DNA from: Microbacteriaceae bacterium
GTDB taxonomy: Bacteria > Actinomycetota > Actinomycetes > Actinomycetales > Microbacteriaceae
Assembly: GCA_025464975.1 (NCBI GenBank)
Contig: JAODMT010000008.1
Location: 62,001-126,000, forward strand
Reading direction: 5' to 3'
DNA: 64,000 bases
Under the pieces are notes generated by a model. That model saw nothing but the letters and a program-made list of their open reading frames with translations, was not told the DNA's origin and did no database searches. A program made the position numbers and the translations under genes. The first letter of the stretch is position 1, and every line of letters starts with the position of its first letter. This document shows positions 7,742 through 19,000 of this stretch, piece by piece.

Positions 7742-8231
7742 CCTGCGCGTCGCGCTGCTGCGCCAGCTGGTGAGCTTCGGACTGGTTGGGGGCGTCGGAC
7801 TCGTTGTCGACATCGTCGTGTTCAACGCCCTTCGCACCACCGTCTTTGCACCACAGCTCGTGCACGATGGCCCGATCGTCGCCAAGATAATCTCCACCTC
7901 GTTCGCCATCGTGGTCAATTGGATCGGCAACCGGTATTGGACGTTCCGATCCGAGCGGCGAACGGATGTGCTCCGGGAGGGCATCGAGTTCGCGGTCGTG
8001 AGTCTCGCCGGAGCGGCCATCGCGCTCGGCTGCCTGTGGGTGTCCCACTACGCCCTCGGCCTCACCTCGGTGCTCGACGACAACATCGCGACGAACGTCA
8101 TCGGGCTCGCGCTTGGCACGGCCTTCCGATTCGCGCTGTACCGGTGGTGGGTGTATTCCGACCGCCGGCGCAGTGGACGGGTCGCGGCGTTCGAACCCGC
8201 GGCCATCGTGCAGTCCGTCGAGGTGCCCTGA
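7731..8231 (+). CDS. GtrA family membrane protein
   Basis: 166 residues with four predicted membrane helices (near 13-33, 45-65, 86-106 and 121-138) and the family stretch NWIGNRYWTFR between helices 2 and 3. GtrA proteins are proposed to flip polyprenyl-linked sugars or act in surface polysaccharide transport. The ATG at 7731 overlaps the end of the preceding glycosyltransferase by 11 bases, so the two are translationally coupled and probably act on the same lipid-linked sugar. It converges with glf, leaving 17 bases. Confidence 0.9.
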   Translation: MRRDLRVALLRQLVSFGLVGGVGLVVDIVVFNALRTTVFAPQLVHDGPIVAKIISTSFAIVVNWIGNRYWTFRSERRTDVLREGIEFAVVSLAGAAIALGCLWVSHYALGLTSVLDDNIATNVIGLALGTAFRFALYRWWVYSDRRRSGRVAAFEPAAIVQSVEVP

Positions 8232-8248
8232 GACCGGGAGGACCGACC

Positions 8249-10604
<2,356 letters not shown>

Positions 10605-10723
10605 CAGAATCATCCTCCGCACCCATAAGACGCCTGTGCGGCGAGGAAGGTAGGGGTTGACGGGTTGCCACGGGTAGTGCATCGGGCCGCCGGGCCAGCG
10701 CGACGTAGAGGGTCGAGCCCCGG

Positions 10724-11701
10724 TCAGCTCACCGCCGAGGGAATCGACGGCCGTCGAACGAGCGGGCCGGCGAGACGGGGGCCATCCGGCTCGAATCGGA
10801 TCTGCCGCGCAAACAGGTTGCGGGAGGTGAGCTCCGGGTTCCAGGCGTGGAACACAATCACGTCCTCCCCGCTCGGGTCGACGGTGAGGCTGTTGTGGCC
10901 GGGTCCGATGAGGCCCGGCCCGCTACTCAGCAGCCGGCCATTACCGCTTGCGGGGTGAGCCCATGGTCCGAGCGGCGAGTCAGCGACGGCCCAGTCCACC
11001 CCGTACCCGTCTCCCGTCCACGCGCCGCCGGAGTAGGTCATCCAGTAGCGGCCGTGCCGGCGAACGACCGACGGCCCCTCGAGGGTGTGCCAGGTGTAGC
11101 GCGATCCGTACATCGGTCGTTCACGCTCGTAGATCTGCCAATCGGCGTTCGCGGCGAGCGCGGTGACGGCAGTGCCAATCGATGTCATGGAGGTGAGCGG
11201 CGCGACGGTGAGCTGGGTTCCCGGCCGCGGGTCGTCGAGCACGTCTCTGGCGAAGAACAGGTACCACCGGCCATCCACGTCCCTGAACGGATGCGGGTCG
11301 ATCGCGAACAGCTCGTTCGGGGTGAGGTCGACGCCGAGGTCGATGTATGGCCCGAGCGGGCTCTCCGAACCAGCCACGCGCAGGTGATGGCCATCGGTGC
11401 CGTGACCGATCGAGTAGTACATCCAGTACCGGCCATCCGCGGCGGCGATCTCCGGCGCCCAGTACTGGTCGCCAAGCGAGGCGGGAAGTCGCTCGAGGAC
11501 CGTTCCGTGGGAGGCCCAGTCGAGCAGGTCTGCCGAGGTCAACGCCTCGAATACCCGGTCGTTGCTCGTGCCTCCCGTGCCAACAGCGACGTACCCGTCT
11601 TCGGTCGCCAGGACGAACGGATCGGCGAAGTAGCCGTCGTAGAGACGTCCGCCGAGCGGGTCGCTCGCCTGTGCATCACTCGCGCTGTGTGCGTTCATCA
11701 C
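10724..11701 (-). CDS. Glycoside hydrolase family 43 protein
   Basis: A 325-residue five-bladed beta-propeller glycosidase without a signal peptide, so probably cytoplasmic. The three family acids are visible: Asp27 (FADPFVL, general base), Asp135 (AIDPHPF, pKa modulator) and Glu208 (EGPSVV, general acid). The family contains arabinofuranosidases, xylosidases and galactofuranosidases. Its start (ATG ATG at 11701) lies inside the 3' end of the GH2 gene (26-base overlap), so the two are co-expressed. The adjacent glf makes a galactofuranose-related substrate conceivable. Confidence 0.88.
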   Translation of the reverse strand: MMNAHSASDAQASDPLGGRLYDGYFADPFVLATEDGYVAVGTGGTSNDRVFEALTSADLLDWASHGTVLERLPASLGDQYWAPEIAAADGRYWMYYSIGHGTDGHHLRVAGSESPLGPYIDLGVDLTPNELFAIDPHPFRDVDGRWYLFFARDVLDDPRPGTQLTVAPLTSMTSIGTAVTALAANADWQIYERERPMYGSRYTWHTLEGPSVVRRHGRYWMTYSGGAWTGDGYGVDWAVADSPLGPWAHPASGNGRLLSSGPGLIGPGHNSLTVDPSGEDVIVFHAWNPELTSRNLFARQIRFEPDGPRLAGPLVRRPSIPSAVS

Positions 11702-13541
11702 CTGTCCCGTCGACCCTCACTTCGGTTGGCGTGTCCGTGGTTCCGATCGTCGCGTTGCGCATCGTGTCGATGTCAAACTTCGGTGTGCGGTCCGCGGTGA
11801 ACAGGCCATTCGCCTCCTGGAACGTATCGCAGAACTGGGTGTAGCAGAATCCGCTGAAGTCGTCGATGCGGTTTACGGCATTCAACAGCTCAACGTACCG
11901 ACGCGCCAGGTCCTCCTTCGACGCGCCGACGCTGTAGCCCCAGGTGCCCCGCTCGTCCCCCGTCGCGGCCTTGGCAATTCCCCCGAACTCGGTGAGCATG
12001 ATCGGCTGACCCTCGTGGGGGTGCCCCTCCAGGGTCAGCACCCGGCCGCCGGGCCATCCGTTGACCAGCAGGTCGTTCAGCCGACCGCGCTCGCCTGCCT
12101 CCGCGTGATAGCGCACGAGCAAGCGGTGCGGGTCCTCCTCGTAGTCGTGGATGCCGACGATGTCGGTCGCGCTGCTCTCCCATCCGTCGTTGCCGATGAC
12201 CGGCCGGGTCGGATCCAGGGTGCGGGTCAGGTGGTACAGGGCGACGACGCTACTGCGGTGCGACTCATCCGTCGGGAGGTTCGGAACTCCCCACGACTCG
12301 TTGAACGGCACCCACACGATGACGCACGGATGGTTGGAGTCGCGATCGATCACTCTCGTCCACTCGCGGGCGGTGCGCTTGACCGACTCATGGGTGAATC
12401 GGTAGGCGCTCGGCATCTCCTCCCAGACCAATAACCCCAGGCGATCGGCCCAGTAGAGATAACGCGGGTCCTCGATCTTCTGATGTTTTCGCACGCCGTT
12501 GAACCCCGCGGCCTTCACGAGTTCGATGTCCCGGATGATGTCCTCCTCCGACGGCGGGGTGAGGAGTGTGGTCGGCCAATAGCCCTGGTCGAGGATGAGG
12601 CGGAGGTAATAGGGACGATTGTTCAGCAGCAGCCTGCCCCGATTGAGGGCGACACCGCGGATGGCGGTGTACGAACGCACCTCATCCAGTACCTCGTCGC
12701 CGCTGAGGAGCTGGATCTCGGCCGCGATCAGTGATGGGGCCTCCGGGCTCCACAGCAGTTCGTTGCGGAAGTCGTCGATGCCGGGATCCGACAGCGCGAT
12801 TCTGCGGTGCACCTCGTTCTCGATCACCCGGTACCGGTCATCCACGAGCACCCGGTCGCCGAAGTGCAACCGAACCCTGAGGTCGAGTGGCGCGCCGTCG
12901 TGTCCATGGATGAACACCTCGCAGCCGATCTCCCACCGTTCGAGGAGGGGGGTCCAATTGACCCCGCCGATGTGGATCGGGGGCAGCTCCTCCACCCACA
13001 CCGTCTGCCAGATCCCGGTGGTGCGCGGGTACCAGATGCTGTGCGGCTCGAGATGCCAGTCCTGTTTTCCGCGCGGCTTCGCCAGATCATGCGGATCGTC
13101 TTTTGCCAGCACGGTGACGGTCTGAACATTCCCGGGACGAAGCACATCGGTGATGTCGAGGGTGAACGGGGTGTAACCGCCGTCGTGCCCGCCGACGAAT
13201 TGCTCGTTGACCCAGACCCGTGCCTCGAAATCGACGGCGCCGAAGTGGATCAGCACCCGTCCGCTGTCCACCGTTGCCAGCTCGAATTCCCGCTCGTACC
13301 AGACGTTGGAGTGGAATCCGCGGTCGCCGATTCCGCTCCGCTCGCTCTCCGGGGCGAACGGCACCGTGATGGTGCGGTCCCAGTCGACGACGTGCCGCGG
13401 GTGAGTCGCCTTTCCGTCGTCGTCGTAGTGGAATCGCCACTGACCGTTGAGGTTTAGCCAGGTCGGTCGTTGGCACTGTCGGCGGGGATATTCCGGTTCA
13501 TCGGTCGCCCATGCGTCGGAAGGGATGGTGAATCCGCTCAT
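11676..13541 (-). CDS. Glycoside hydrolase family 2 protein
   Basis: A 621-residue GH2 enzyme. Order: N-terminal jelly-roll sugar-binding domain (about 20-190, with FGAVDFEARVWVNEQFVGGH), an immunoglobulin-like domain (about 195-295), then a TIM barrel. The catalytic acid/base is Glu415 (VPFNESWG) and the nucleophile Glu518 (LTEFGG). No signal peptide is seen. It lacks the extra C-terminal domains of LacZ, so it is a short GH2 such as a beta-glucuronidase/galactosidase-like or galactofuranosidase enzyme. It overlaps GH43 at its 3' end and diverges from the mutasome operon. Confidence 0.9.
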   Translation of the reverse strand: MSGFTIPSDAWATDEPEYPRRQCQRPTWLNLNGQWRFHYDDDGKATHPRHVVDWDRTITVPFAPESERSGIGDRGFHSNVWYEREFELATVDSGRVLIHFGAVDFEARVWVNEQFVGGHDGGYTPFTLDITDVLRPGNVQTVTVLAKDDPHDLAKPRGKQDWHLEPHSIWYPRTTGIWQTVWVEELPPIHIGGVNWTPLLERWEIGCEVFIHGHDGAPLDLRVRLHFGDRVLVDDRYRVIENEVHRRIALSDPGIDDFRNELLWSPEAPSLIAAEIQLLSGDEVLDEVRSYTAIRGVALNRGRLLLNNRPYYLRLILDQGYWPTTLLTPPSEEDIIRDIELVKAAGFNGVRKHQKIEDPRYLYWADRLGLLVWEEMPSAYRFTHESVKRTAREWTRVIDRDSNHPCVIVWVPFNESWGVPNLPTDESHRSSVVALYHLTRTLDPTRPVIGNDGWESSATDIVGIHDYEEDPHRLLVRYHAEAGERGRLNDLLVNGWPGGRVLTLEGHPHEGQPIMLTEFGGIAKAATGDERGTWGYSVGASKEDLARRYVELLNAVNRIDDFSGFCYTQFCDTFQEANGLFTADRTPKFDIDTMRNATIGTTDTPTEVRVDGTGDERTQRE

Positions 13542-13611
13542 GGCGGGAATATACGCCCCGGTCGTGCGCGGCGGCTAGAGAAAGCCGTCCGCTCAAGAAT
13601 GTCTGTGGCAA

Positions 13612-13640
13612 TTGACATATTCGAATGTATGTTCGAATAT
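13612..13640 (+). promoter_or_regulatory. Mutasome promoter (-35 / -10)
   Basis: A perfect TTGACA lies at 13612-13617. A 17-base spacer follows, then GAATAT at 13635-13640 as a weak -10. The predicted start point about seven bases later falls on the ATG at 13647, implying a leaderless transcript. The LexA box occupies the spacer. Confidence 0.65.
13621..13636. promoter_or_regulatory. LexA (SOS) operator
   Basis: TCGAATGTATGTTCGA matches the actinobacterial/Gram-positive SOS box pattern (TCGAAC-N4-GTTCGA), with one mismatch in the left half-site. It sits between the -35 and -10 of the imuA' promoter, where LexA would block RNA polymerase. The operon behind it is a known SOS target in mycobacteria. 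Confidence 0.85.
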
Positions 13641-13646
13641 GGGGAG

Positions 13647-14399
13647 ATGTCCCCGGCTGCCGCAACGCTCGACGCCTCTCCGACCCGATCGACGGTCGAA
13701 GAGCTGCAGGCGCGCATCCGCCAGATGCAGGCGACCACGCTCGATACCCGCACGATTCCCACCCATCCGGCGATCGCCAGGCTCCTTCCCGGCGGCGGCC
13801 TCAAGCAGGGTGTTGCGTACTCCGTCGACCACTCGTCGAGCCTGCTCATGGCCCTCCTCGCCGGGCCGTCGGCCGCCGGGTCCTGGTGCGGGGTGGTCGG
13901 GGTTCCGGAATTCGGCGTCGAGGCGGCCGAACACTTCGGAATCGATCTCGAACGACTAGTGCTCGTTCCTCATCCGGGGGAACAGTGGCTCGGCGTCACC
14001 GCCGCCATCGCCGATGTGCTCGGTGTCGTGGTCACCCGACCGCCACAGCGAGCGAGTGACTCGAGCGTCTCCCGGTTGACCGCCCGGTTGCGGCAGCGCG
14101 GTGCGACCCTTCTCGTGCTCGGCCCATGGCCGCAGAGCGAGGCGATGCTGAGCCTTTCCGAGAGCAACTGGAGCGGAATCGGGCAGGGCAGCGGTCACCT
14201 CAGCGCGAGGCAGGTCACCGTGACGGTCTCGAGCCGGGCCGGCGGCCGACCGCGCAGCGCTCGACTCTGGCTCCCGGATCCGCACGAGCGGTTCCGCGAG
14301 GTGGAGCGACCCGGTTTGGTCGGTGTCTCCCGGGTGCAGAACGACACCTACCCGGGCACCGTGCACGAGGTGCACGGATTCCACGAAGCGGCGGGATGA
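13647..14399 (+). CDS. imuA: ImuA-like mutasome protein (ImuA')
   Basis: About 250 residues, the actinobacterial RecA-like accessory protein of the translesion mutasome. It opens with a helix (STVEELQARIRQMQ), followed by HPAIARLLPGGGLKQGVAYSVD, the usual ImuA/SulA-like lead. It lacks a clear Walker A motif, as is common for ImuA'. The ATG at 13647 was chosen because the promoter and LexA box end just before it; ATGs at 13599 and 13629 would lie within or upstream of the promoter. It overlaps imuB by ATGA. Known role in mycobacteria: needed with ImuB and DnaE2 for damage-induced mutagenesis. Confidence 0.85.
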   Translation: MSPAAATLDASPTRSTVEELQARIRQMQATTLDTRTIPTHPAIARLLPGGGLKQGVAYSVDHSSSLLMALLAGPSAAGSWCGVVGVPEFGVEAAEHFGIDLERLVLVPHPGEQWLGVTAAIADVLGVVVTRPPQRASDSSVSRLTARLRQRGATLLVLGPWPQSEAMLSLSESNWSGIGQGSGHLSARQVTVTVSSRAGGRPRSARLWLPDPHERFREVERPGLVGVSRVQNDTYPGTVHEVHGFHEAAG

Positions 14400-16024
14400 T
14401 GAGACGCGTCGGTTCAGGTTTTGCCGGCCCAGAGCGCACCATCGTGCTCTGGTGCCCGGACTGGCCGATCACCGCGGCCCTTCGCTCGCTTTCCGCGAGC
14501 GGAACCGGGCTCCGAGCCAGCTTCCCGGCCAGCCGCTCGGCGATTGCCCGCGCGGTCGGGCCGGATTCCCCCCTCGCCCTCATCGACGCCGGACTCGTCT
14601 TCGCGTGCTCGGCCTCCGCCCGCCGCGACGGGGTAAAACGCGGGTTGCGGGTGCGCGAGGCTCAGGCCCGCTGCCCGGATCTTGCGGTGCTCGACTACGA
14701 CTCGGCCGTCGACATCCGCCTGTTCGAACCGGTGCTCGAGGCCATCGAGCAGACCATGCCGGGGGTGCAAGTGCTTCGTCCCGGCACCTGCGCCGTTCGG
14801 GCGCGGGGTCCCGCACGGTATTACGGCGGCGAAGAGGAAGCGGCGCTGTGGTTGCTCGACGCGCTCGACGCGCTCGGCATCCACGGGGCTCGAGTCGGCA
14901 TCGCCGACGGCCCGTTCACCGCGGAGCATGCCGCGCGAAGCCCGCAGCGCCAGCGCATCCGCATCGTGCCGGAGGGAGGTTCGGCGGTGTTCCTCTCCGA
15001 AATGCCGGTCGGACTGCTCGGCGAACCCTCACTCGCGACCCTGCTGCGACGGTTGGGGATCCGCACCCTCGGCGAGTTTGCCCGACTCGACGCCGCGGAT
15101 GTCGAGGCGCGGTTCGGCGAGTCGGGGGCGCGGGTGCATGCGCTCGCGAACGGACTCGACAGTCGGTCCGTCGTTCCGCGAGTCGTTCCGGAGGAGCTCG
15201 ACAGTTCGGCCGGCTTCGAGCCTCCCCTCGACCGCATCGATCAGGTGGCCTTCGGCTGCAGGGCGTTGGCCGACCGGTTCATCGAGCAGCTGATTCGAGC
15301 GAAACTGGTCTGCACCTCGATTCGCATCGAGGTGGAATCGGAATCCGGCGAGTTTTCGGAGCGCAGCTGGCTGCACCCTCGTTCCTTCACCGCCGCGGAT
15401 GTCGTCGACCGGGTGCGCTGGCAACTGCAGGGCAGCGGCAGCATCGACAGCGGCGTCAGCTCGCGCATCACGAGCGTGCGCGTCGTGCCGGAGAGCGTCG
15501 ACGCGATCGGGAACCACGAAGAGGGGCTGTGGGGAACCGGTCTCGATGAACGCGTGCACCACGGACTCTCCCGAGTGCAGAGCATGCTCGGGCACGGCGC
15601 GGTGGTAACGGCGGTGGTCGGCGGTGGTCGCACGCTCGGCGACCGGAGGAATCTGGTCGCCTGGGGCGATCGTCCGGCGGTCACCAAGAGCACCGCAGAG
15701 CCGTGGCCCGGTCAGCTTCCCACCCCGTCGCCCGGAACGGTGTTCGAGGTAGCCCAACCCGCGATGGTGATCGACGCGGCTGGGGTCGCCGTTGACATCG
15801 ACGACCGGGGTACGCTCTCCGGGCTTCCGGCGCAGTTCTCCCCCGACGGCCGGACTCTTCGAAGCGTGTCGGCCTGGGCCGGTCCGTGGACCATCGACGA
15901 ACGCTGGTGGGATGCCGACACCTCGCGGCGCGCAAGCCGATTTCAGCTGGTGGACGAGACGGGGGCAGCCTGGCTCCTCGTTCTCGAAAATCACGAATGG
16001 GGCACGGAAGCCCGCTATGACTGA
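14396..16024 (+). CDS. imuB: ImuB, Y-family polymerase homologue
   Basis: A 542-residue protein of the Y-family DNA polymerase fold. It opens IVLWCPDWPITAAL, where active DinB enzymes have an acidic catalytic motif, consistent with the catalytically dead adapter role known for ImuB. Conserved parts include RRDGVKRGLRVREAQARCPDL and the helix-hairpin stretch LLRRLGIRTLGEFARLDAADV. The family's ImuB recruits DnaE2 to the sliding clamp. Its ATG overlaps the imuA' stop by four bases. Its stop codon lies inside an 18-base tandem duplication. Confidence 0.92.
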   Translation: MMRRVGSGFAGPERTIVLWCPDWPITAALRSLSASGTGLRASFPASRSAIARAVGPDSPLALIDAGLVFACSASARRDGVKRGLRVREAQARCPDLAVLDYDSAVDIRLFEPVLEAIEQTMPGVQVLRPGTCAVRARGPARYYGGEEEAALWLLDALDALGIHGARVGIADGPFTAEHAARSPQRQRIRIVPEGGSAVFLSEMPVGLLGEPSLATLLRRLGIRTLGEFARLDAADVEARFGESGARVHALANGLDSRSVVPRVVPEELDSSAGFEPPLDRIDQVAFGCRALADRFIEQLIRAKLVCTSIRIEVESESGEFSERSWLHPRSFTAADVVDRVRWQLQGSGSIDSGVSSRITSVRVVPESVDAIGNHEEGLWGTGLDERVHHGLSRVQSMLGHGAVVTAVVGGGRTLGDRRNLVAWGDRPAVTKSTAEPWPGQLPTPSPGTVFEVAQPAMVIDAAGVAVDIDDRGTLSGLPAQFSPDGRTLRSVSAWAGPWTIDERWWDADTSRRASRFQLVDETGAAWLLVLENHEWGTEARYD

Positions 16025-16048
16025 GCGGCGCGCTATGACTGAGCGGCG
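16013..16048. repeat. 18-bp tandem duplication at imuB stop
   Basis: CGCTATGACTGAGCGGCG occurs at 16013-16030 and again, exactly, at 16031-16048. The first copy contains the imuB stop codon (16022-16024). The second lies in the imuB-dnaE2 spacer, just before the GGGAGG ribosome binding site of dnaE2. Confidence 0.95.
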
Positions 16049-16071
16049 CTTTGACGAGCGGGAGGCCACCG

Positions 16072-19000
16072 ATGGGCTGGAATAACCCGCCGGTCCCGTG
16101 GTCCGAGTTTGAACGCGCGCTGTCGGAACCCTCGACAGCGGCGCAGCGCCGCCCGGGCGCCGCTCCGGTCGGCGCCGACGGCGGGGACAGCCCCGGGTGG
16201 TCGCACAAGCGCGGAAAGTACGAGCCACCGGCGCTTGTCGTTGCTCCGCCGGCCGGGGCAACCGTTCCCTACGCCGAGTTGCACGCGCACTCCAATTTCA
16301 GCTTTCTGGACGGCGCCTCCCCTCCGGAGAAGATGCTCGAGGAGGCGGTGCGGCTCGGCCTGCACTCCCTCGCGATTACCGATCACGACGGGTTCTACGG
16401 CATAGTGCGCATGGCGGAGGCCGCGGAGGCTCACCCCGGCATCGGCACGGTATTCGGGGCGGAACTCTCCCTCGGGCTTCGCAAACCGCAGAACGGTGCC
16501 GCCGACCCGGAGGGCAGCCACCTACTTGTGCTCGCGCGCAGGGAGGAGGGCTACCACCGCCTTGCCGGTGCCCTCACCGCGGCCCAACTGGCCGGCCTCG
16601 AGAAGGGACGTCCGCTCTACGATCCGCTCGAACTCGCCGACCGGTCCGGCGGCCACTTTGCCGTGCTCACCGGATGCCGCAAGGGCTGGGTGCGTCAGGC
16701 GCTCGTCGCCGACGGGGTCGCGGCGGCGACCCGGGAGCTCGACCGCCTCGTCGACCTGTTCGGACGGGACAACGTGAACGTCGAGCTGTTCGACCACGGC
16801 AACCCCCTCGACTCCGACCACAACGACGCGCTGTTTGCCATTGCGGCGCGGCGCGGACTGCCCGTCGTCGCAACGGGCAACGTGCACTACGCCGAGCCCG
16901 CACAGCACCGGCTCGCCTCGGCCATCGCCGCGGTGCGCGCCCGCCGCAGCCTCGACGCCATGGATGGCTGGTTGCCGGCCGCGGGATCCGCACACCTGCG
17001 CTCCGGCGCGGAGATGGCCGCACGGTTCGCTCGCTACCCCGGAGCGGTCGAGAGGACGGTGGAAGTGGCGGAGGACCTCGGCTTCCGGTTACGGAGCGCG
17101 AGGCCGCGGCTGCCCGGCCAGCAGGTCCCGGTGGGGCACACGCCGATGAGCTGGTTGCGCAAGCTGGTCTGGGAGGCCGTTCCGGTGACCTACGCCGGCA
17201 AGGTCGAGGAGGTGCGCGAACGCATTGAACGAGAGCTCGCGCTCATCGAACGGAAGGACTTTCCCGGCTACTTCCTCATCGTCTACGACATCGTCAAATT
17301 CGCGAGGGAGAACGGCATCCTCTGTCAGGGGCGCGGCTCGGCGGCCAACTCCGTCGTGTGCTACCTGCTCGACATCACGGCGGTCGACCCGATCAAGTAC
17401 GAGTTGCCGTTCGAGAGGTTCCTCTCTGCCGACCGCGACGAGGAACCGGACATCGACGTCGACTTCGACTCGAACCGGCGGGAGGAGGTCATTCAGCACG
17501 TCTACGCGAAGTACGGTCGCAACAATGCCGCTCAGGTGGCCAACGTCATCCAGTACCGGCCGAAGTTCGCCGTGCGCGACATGGCGAAGGCGCTCGGGGC
17601 AAGCCCCGGCCAGCAGGACGCGTGGTCGAAGCAGGTCGAGCAGCACGGCGCGCTGCTTTCGAGCGCCGACCACGACATCCCGGATTCCGTCGTCGGGCTT
17701 GCGACGGAGGTGCTCAAGTTTCCCCGGCACCTCGGCATCCATTCCGGCGGAATGGTGCTCACCGAACGGCCGGTTGGCGAGGTCTGTCCGATCGAGCACG
17801 GTCGGATGAAGGATCGCACAGTGCTGCAGTGGGACAAGGACGACTGCGCCTGGATGGGACTCGTCAAGTTCGACTTGCTCGGCCTCGGCATCCTCAACGC
17901 CCTGCAGCACACCTTCGACCTCGCACGCGAGCATCTCGGCGAGGACTGGACGCTCAAGAGCATCCCCAAGGAGGAGAAGGGGGTCTACGACCAGTTGTGC
18001 CTGGCCGACTCGATCGGCGTCTTCCAGGTCGAGAGTCGCGCGCAAATGGGGATGCTGCCGCGCATGCTTCCGAGGCGCCTCTACGACCTCGTGATCGAGA
18101 TCGCGATGGTGCGGCCCGGGCCGATCCAGGGCGGGGCCGTTCACCCCTACATCCGGCGCAAGATGGGAACCGAGCCGATCACCTACCTTCACCCGCTCGC
18201 CAAGCCGGTGCTCGAACGCACGATGGGGGTCCCGCTGTTTCAGGAGCAGCTCATGCAGCTCGCCATGGCGGTCGGTGACTGCTCGGCCGACGACGCCGAT
18301 CTGCTCCGCCGCGCGATGGGTTCGAAGCGCGGCCAGGAGAAGATCGCCTCGCTCAAGGCAAAGCTCTACGCCGGCATGGAACGAAACGGCATAACCGGAA
18401 CGGACGCGGATGACATCTACCAGCGCATCGAGGCGTTCGCGAACTTCGGCTTCGCCGAGAGCCACGCCCAGAGCTTTGCTCTTCTCGTCTACGCGAGCGC
18501 GTGGCTGCGGCTGCACTACCCGGCGGCCTTCCTCGCCTCCCTCCTGCGCGCCCAGCCGATGGGCTTCTACTCCCCGCTCACCCTCGTCGCCGACGCCAGG
18601 CGGCACGGCGTCGAGGTGCGACGGCCCGACATCCTTCGCTCAGACTGGCAGCCCGGGCTCGAACCCGGGCTCGAACCTGTGCTCGAACCGCGGCTCGAAC
18701 CGCTGGGAAGCGCGAGCCCGGTGCGCGCGACCGGCAGTCCCGCGTGCCGAGAGGCGGAGCAGGGACCGGTCGGCGACTTCGACCGCTCCGTGCCGTTCGA
18801 CAGCGACGCGCATCGGCGGGACGGCGCGCTGGCCGTGCGGCTCGGACTCTCGGAGGTGTCGGGGATCGGGGAGACCCTCGCGCGGAAGATCGTGGACGAA
18901 CGACTGGCGAACGGCGACTACACGGACCTCGGCAACATCGTTCGACGGGTGGGCCTGACGACCCCGCAGCTCGAGGCCCTCGCCGCGGCCGGCGCCTTCG

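Noticed and set aside
18655-18702. TCGAACC repeats as possible LexA boxes
   Set aside because: They lack the paired GTTCGA half-site at four-base spacing and encode an in-frame peptide repeat.
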